Part shown: one piece after another, positions 60,519-64,000 of the stretch
How the letters are laid out: every line of letters starts with the position of its first letter
Position numbering within the stretch: the first letter of the stretch is position 1
From: Mogibacterium timidum ATCC 33093
GTDB taxonomy: Bacteria; Bacillota; Clostridia; Peptostreptococcales; Anaerovoracaceae
Assembly (NCBI RefSeq): GCF_000525775.1
Contig: NZ_JALU01000002.1
Location: 1 to 64,000 of the forward strand
Length of the DNA: 64,000 nucleotides
Reading direction: 5' to 3'
Program-made: the position numbers and the translations under genes
The notes under the pieces: generated by a model
Seen by the model: the letters and a program-made list of their open reading frames with translations, nothing else
Database searches by the model: none
Told to the model about the DNA's origin: nothing

Positions 60519-62399
60519 CTACAATTTCAAATTCTCCAGCTTGTTGTCCTGTCGCTTTATCTTGCGCGTAGTCGTCCTGACGAAGTCCTCCTTGCGCACG
60601 TAGACCTCGCGTATACGCTTGAATGGGGCGAGTCCCATATTCAGCTCAGTGATCACGCCCTTGAGCAATGTCTCCAGCTCACCGTCCGCCGGAACGCTAC
60701 CGAGCTCGTACTTTATCTCATCCTTGTCAGGCAGCAGCTGCACTGCAACCACGTCCTCGGCTTTGCCGGACGCAAAAACCATCGAATCGGAGATATAAGG
60801 ATGTCTGTTGATATAATCCTCGATTTCCTCCGGATAAATGTTCTCCCCGGCCTTTGTGACGATTACGTTCTTGGCGCGTCCTGTCAGGAACAGCCAACCA
60901 TCCTTATCAAAATATCCGACGTCCCCGGTTCTCAGCCAGCCGTCCTCAAGCACTGCCGAAGTCTCCTCGGGAAGGTTGTAGTAACCAAGCATGACATTTG
61001 GCCCCTTGTAGATGATCTCTCCGACACCTTTGGCGTCCGGGTTGATGATGCGCACGATACCTGTCTCGACCGGAACTCCAACCGAGCCTGACTTATCGTA
61101 CCTGGTCTTAGCAGAGCTCTGCGGAGTGCCTGTGATCAGCGGCGTGCATTCCGTCATACCGTAGCCCTGAAGCACGATGATACCGAAGTCTTCAAAATCC
61201 CTGCAAATATCAGGTGCCAGTGCTGCAGCTCCCGTGATAACTATGCGCAGCTTGCCGCCGAGCTCGTTGATAATCTGCTTGAATACTGTCCTGCTGACGT
61301 TGATACCGAACCTGCGTGCATTGCGGCTAGCCTTAACGGCTCTCCTGAACGTCTTCTCCTTACCGGACTTTTTGATAGTCTTCATGATGCGACCGTGAAT
61401 CATCTCCAGCACCCTCGGTACTACGATGACTACGGTATTCTGCGCCTCGTGCATGTTCTTAACTATATATTTCATGCCCTCGCAGAACGCTGTGCTGGCT
61501 CCGCGGTAGAGTACCAGCAGCATTCCCAGTGTACATTCGTACGTATGATGGATAGGCAGGATTGACAGCGTCTTGTCCCACGGATGGATGTTGGCGATAC
61601 GGCACACGTCCATGATGTTGACCGTGATATTTCGGTGGCTGAGCACCACACCCTTAGGGGTGCCGGTCGTTCCCGATGTAAACAGGATTACCGCCATGTC
61701 GTCAGGATTAAGCTCTGCATCCGTGAATGCAGTGTTACCCTTCTTCAGCTCAGCTTCGCCCTGCATTAACAAATCTCTCCAGCGGTATAACCTTCTACCG
61801 ATTCTTTCAAATGCACTTGTATCCTTGAGCAGCGATTCCGGCTTCGCGTCGAGAGACGTTCTATCCCCGTAGAACTCGGTGACTATCAGGTTCTCGATTG
61901 TGATGATATTTGACAGCTTGAAAGCGCATTCTGCCGAGCACACAACCGTATGGCAGTTTGCAGCATCCAGCAGATTCTTGATCTCATCTCCGCTGAGATC
62001 CTTATCGATCGGTACGACAACCATTCCCGAATTCATGGTTGCCAGATATGAAGCAATCCACTCATAGCTGCCCTCGCCGATAACCGCAACGCGGCGTTCG
62101 TCATCGACTAACTGCAGCAACATAGTTCCAAGTGCTTCAACGTCGTGAGCCAGCAGTTCATACGAGATGGGCAGATATTCTCCACCTCTCTCGGCTTTGA
62201 CCCAAAAGGCCGCTCTCTCACTGTATCGCTCTACGCTACCATTCAGCAGATCCTTGAGCGTAGTCATCTCTCTGATATCCTTGTACCAATAACGACCGCA
62301 TTCCGAGCCCCTTCGTTCAATGAAGTCATTTGCCCCAAACGGCTTTGACACGGATTCTGCTGCAGCTCCGGCTTCAATCACACTGTTGTTCTCATTCAT
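60519..62399 (-). CDS. Long-chain acyl-CoA synthetase (AMP-binding)
   Basis: 626 residues after GGGGGAG. The adenylate-forming motifs are present: AVILFTSGTTGTPKGVVLSHRN (P-loop), LQGYGMTECTPLITG, and GWLRTGDVGYFDKDGWLFLTGR. The catalytic Lys lies in the C-terminal TTRKIKRQDNKL region. It activates a fatty acid with ATP and CoA. The N-terminus (residues 1-40) is a short charged extension. Chain length specificity is unknown. Confidence 0.92.
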   Translation of the reverse strand: MNENNSVIEAGAAAESVSKPFGANDFIERRGSECGRYWYKDIREMTTLKDLLNGSVERYSERAAFWVKAERGGEYLPISYELLAHDVEALGTMLLQLVDDERRVAVIGEGSYEWIASYLATMNSGMVVVPIDKDLSGDEIKNLLDAANCHTVVCSAECAFKLSNIITIENLIVTEFYGDRTSLDAKPESLLKDTSAFERIGRRLYRWRDLLMQGEAELKKGNTAFTDAELNPDDMAVILFTSGTTGTPKGVVLSHRNITVNIMDVCRIANIHPWDKTLSILPIHHTYECTLGMLLVLYRGASTAFCEGMKYIVKNMHEAQNTVVIVVPRVLEMIHGRIMKTIKKSGKEKTFRRAVKASRNARRFGINVSRTVFKQIINELGGKLRIVITGAAALAPDICRDFEDFGIIVLQGYGMTECTPLITGTPQSSAKTRYDKSGSVGVPVETGIVRIINPDAKGVGEIIYKGPNVMLGYYNLPEETSAVLEDGWLRTGDVGYFDKDGWLFLTGRAKNVIVTKAGENIYPEEIEDYINRHPYISDSMVFASGKAEDVVAVQLLPDKDEIKYELGSVPADGELETLLKGVITELNMGLAPFKRIREVYVRKEDFVRTTTRKIKRQDNKLENLKL

Positions 62400-62604
62400 G
62401 GCAAGCTCCCCCTGCTCGTTTTCCCTATTTTCAGAGTTTCGTCCTATATGATATCACAAATTTTATATAAAAATAAGGCGCACGTTCTTTGTACGAAACT
62501 TTCGCATCGCTTTGTGTGCGGAATTTTCACACAGACTTTAGATTCAATTTAGACGTGTTTGGTACAATCAGCTCTGTAAGTTATTCTGAACGTAAGGAGA
62601 CTGT

Positions 62605-63330
62605 ATGAATTATACTAAGATTAGAACGACTGCACACATCGTGTCACTCATATGCTTACTACTCATTTTCGTAGTATCTACGAGCAAGTATGTTGCAGCT
62701 GCTACTCAATCTGATTCTACTCGTACCGGCATCCCCGCTAAGATAACTGCTCAGCACAAGCAGGAATCCGACATTCCAGATTGCACTGAGATCGAAGTTG
62801 CTGTCGATGCTGCTTCCGTATCTCTTCCTAACATAGCAGATGCAGCAGCAGATAGGGTCGCTGATCATGCGACCGCCAGCACGTATTCAGCTCCTTTGGT
62901 TGCAACCGGAAACAGCAAGATCAAGGAAGCCGAAGAACAGAAGAAGGAAGAATCCAGGAAAAAGGCTGCAGAAGAGGCTAAAGCAGGTGGTTCAAGCCGT
63001 GACGGCTCTGTTACTTACACTTACAACGGAAGCATTCTCAGCAAGTCCAGAGGCACCAACAATGGACCTTCGGGCAAGGAGACTTACTACAACCTCAACA
63101 TGTCGAGAGTGGTTGCTGCTATGAGCAGATACGGGTATTCGTCCTCAGACTACTGGGTCAGAGCAGATGGAGCTAAGATGCTCGGCAAATATGTAATGGT
63201 TGCTGCTAACTATAATAAACACCCTAAGGGTTCTCTGGTTGCTACATCACTTGGAACCGGAATCGTCTGTGATACAGGAGGTTTTGCAGCGAGTCATCCA
63301 ACTCAGATAGACATCGCGACAAATTGGTAA
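62605..63330 (+). CDS. Exported protein with a 3D (double-psi barrel-like) domain
   Basis: 241 residues after AAGGAG. An N-terminal signal or membrane segment (IVSLICLLLIFVVSTSKYVAA) is followed by a Ser/Ala/Glu-rich spacer with a short coiled coil (EEQKKEESRKKAAEEAK). The C-terminal 100 residues (YYNLNMSRVVAAMSRYGY, YWVRADGAKMLGKYVMVAA, TSLGTGIVCDTGGF) match the 3D domain found in Rpf-like cell-wall hydrolases, including the Asp-rich CDTG end. It probably acts on peptidoglycan. Confidence 0.78.
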   Translation: MNYTKIRTTAHIVSLICLLLIFVVSTSKYVAAATQSDSTRTGIPAKITAQHKQESDIPDCTEIEVAVDAASVSLPNIADAAADRVADHATASTYSAPLVATGNSKIKEAEEQKKEESRKKAAEEAKAGGSSRDGSVTYTYNGSILSKSRGTNNGPSGKETYYNLNMSRVVAAMSRYGYSSSDYWVRADGAKMLGKYVMVAANYNKHPKGSLVATSLGTGIVCDTGGFAASHPTQIDIATNW

Positions 63331-63848
63331 GCTTTTAGGGCTTTAATGTTGGCATTTGCACAAGCAAAGGCTCCCATGATCCTAGCGCCGAATGGATGTC
63401 AAACGATAAACCTCTATACTATAGATTTATATAGCTGATGCGGGTTTTTGTTAAAATAAGAAGCTGTACGTGCTTACCACCGGCTTGTGTGCCGCTTACA
63501 GCAGCAGGAGTTTTTGTTAAAATAAGAGACTGTACATGTTTTGTGCAAACTACAAGCGCTGATATAGGATTTGTTAAAAATTACGGATGGGCAAGAACCG
63601 CTTTTTCGGTTTCTGCCCACTCTTCAATAATACAGCAGTTTAGTCAGATTCATAAGGTCTGCCTAAAACAAGCTTATTTATATTATAGGTTTTTCCTGCC
63701 GGGCGTTCTTCAAAACAGATTCCCGGCGGGGAAGGCTGTTTCTTCGGTAGGTGAATAGCGCAATCATTCTTCATTGTTGTGCTCGGAATATTGTAAATTT
63801 TCATTCACACTGCCCCTTTTCAGATTCTTTTATGATAAAATCCAACCT
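63331..63848. other. Intergenic region with repeats and a hairpin
   Basis: 518 bp without a supportable gene. It contains the repeats at 63444-63580 and a 12-bp stem (GGGCAAGAACCG / CGGTTTCTGCCC, one mismatch, loop CTTTTT, 63589-63618). A TATGAT/TAAAAT stretch near 63,830 probably serves the last gene. Confidence 0.5.
63444..63580. repeat. Direct repeats at 66-bp spacing
   Basis: A 29-base unit starting GTTTTTGTTAAAATAAG occurs at 63444-63472 and 63510-63538 with three differences, and a shorter degenerate copy (TTGTTAAAA) occurs at 63571. The intervening 37 and about 30 bases are unrelated to each other. No cas gene is present nearby. Confidence 0.6.
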
Positions 63849-64000
63849 ATGAAAATTTTAGTAATTGTGATGTTTATACTCATGTACGTTGTGATGATCT
63901 TCTTCCAGAAATTCCGCGTGCATGCCGCGTTGATTTCAGCAGCGGTTTTTTTAATAGCCGGTGTAATGTCACTGAGCACTGCGATTCAATCTGTGAACTG
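63849..64000 (+). CDS. Membrane transporter, N-terminal part (runs off window)
   Basis: Fifty codons from the ATG at 63849 (MKILVIVMFILMYVVMIFFQ, KFRVHAALISAAVFLIAG). Two hydrophobic helices with this opening resemble the start of SLC13/ArsB-type anion permeases, but too little is visible to be sure. No ribosome binding site is evident and a -10-like TATGATAAAAT lies only about 10-20 bases upstream, so a very short leader is possible. Confidence 0.5.
   Translation, partial: MKILVIVMFILMYVVMIFFQKFRVHAALISAAVFLIAGVMSLSTAIQSVN

Noticed and set aside
63438-63758. 106-codon open frame over the repeats near 63.5 kb
   Set aside because: It is composed of the repeat units themselves, begins without a ribosome binding site and matches nothing.

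Overview
The window looks like part of the chromosome of an anaerobic Firmicute of class Clostridia. The signs are a complete rnf operon for Na+ or H+ translocating ferredoxin:NAD+ oxidoreductase, a murB-PHP-rapZ-whiA cluster, a YedF/DUF3343 pair, a clostridial-size glutamine synthetase, a UPF0182 protein and Gram-positive type ribosome binding sites. An Eubacteriales oral or gut anaerobe (Mogibacterium/Eubacterium-like) fits, but this is an inference from gene content. Two parts differ sharply in composition: about 1-19,260 is AT-rich, and 19,260-64,000 has clearly higher GC.

The left part is a mobile-element nest, with every gene on the minus strand. An integrative conjugative element (ICE) abuts the 3' end of the rRNA methyltransferase gene rlmD. 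From the rlmD side it reads: small terminal ORF, membrane protein, RepA-type initiator, DnaC-like loader, PcfB/DUF3801 protein, coupling protein VirD4. virD4 is broken twice, each time just after a GGA codon. In the first break (about 9,915-16,068) sits a complete 6.1-kb Tn4451-like mobilizable element: large serine recombinase (TnpX type), alpha/beta hydrolase cargo, DUF3847 protein, oriT, MobA/MobL relaxase, NTF2-like protein, SAP-domain protein and TnpW. The second break (near 9,487) begins another element that runs off the left edge. It has its own serine recombinase, DUF3847 protein, oriT, relaxase, replisome organizer and DnaC-like loader. As cargo it carries a compact four-gene defence operon: XRE regulator, Dam-type methyltransferase, AlwI-type endonuclease and a SEFIR-domain protein, with a terminator hairpin on each side. 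Both oriT candidates have a hairpin-nic-hairpin layout with an RSF1010-like nic sequence, and both relaxases have an RSF1010 MobA-like N-terminus.

The right part is ordinary chromosome with signs of local decay. After rlmD comes a redox operon on the minus strand (flavodoxin, aldo/keto reductase, flavin reductase, carboxymuconolactone decarboxylase-cupin fusion, iron alcohol dehydrogenase). The fusion gene has an in-frame amber codon, and the divergent LysR regulator has lost its DNA-binding half. Then follow AI-2E family permease-murB-PHP-rapZ-whiA (minus) and yedF-DUF3343 (plus). Next is a possible uptake and hydrolysis cluster (APC permease, CocE/NonD hydrolase, MFS transporter, divergent XRE regulator), an AGCS alanine symporter and a large secreted repeat-rich protein.

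The last third holds rnfCDGEAB with its own promoter, an Orn/Lys/Arg decarboxylase, and a probable operon of zinc-ribbon membrane protein, UPF0182 protein, glutamine synthetase and serS. It ends with tRNA-Lys(CTT), an ISL3 transposase remnant, a small membrane protein, a long-chain acyl-CoA synthetase, an exported 3D-domain-like protein and the start of a membrane transporter. RlmD and the decarboxylase both carry unusual Ser/Ala/Asn-rich repeat insertions.
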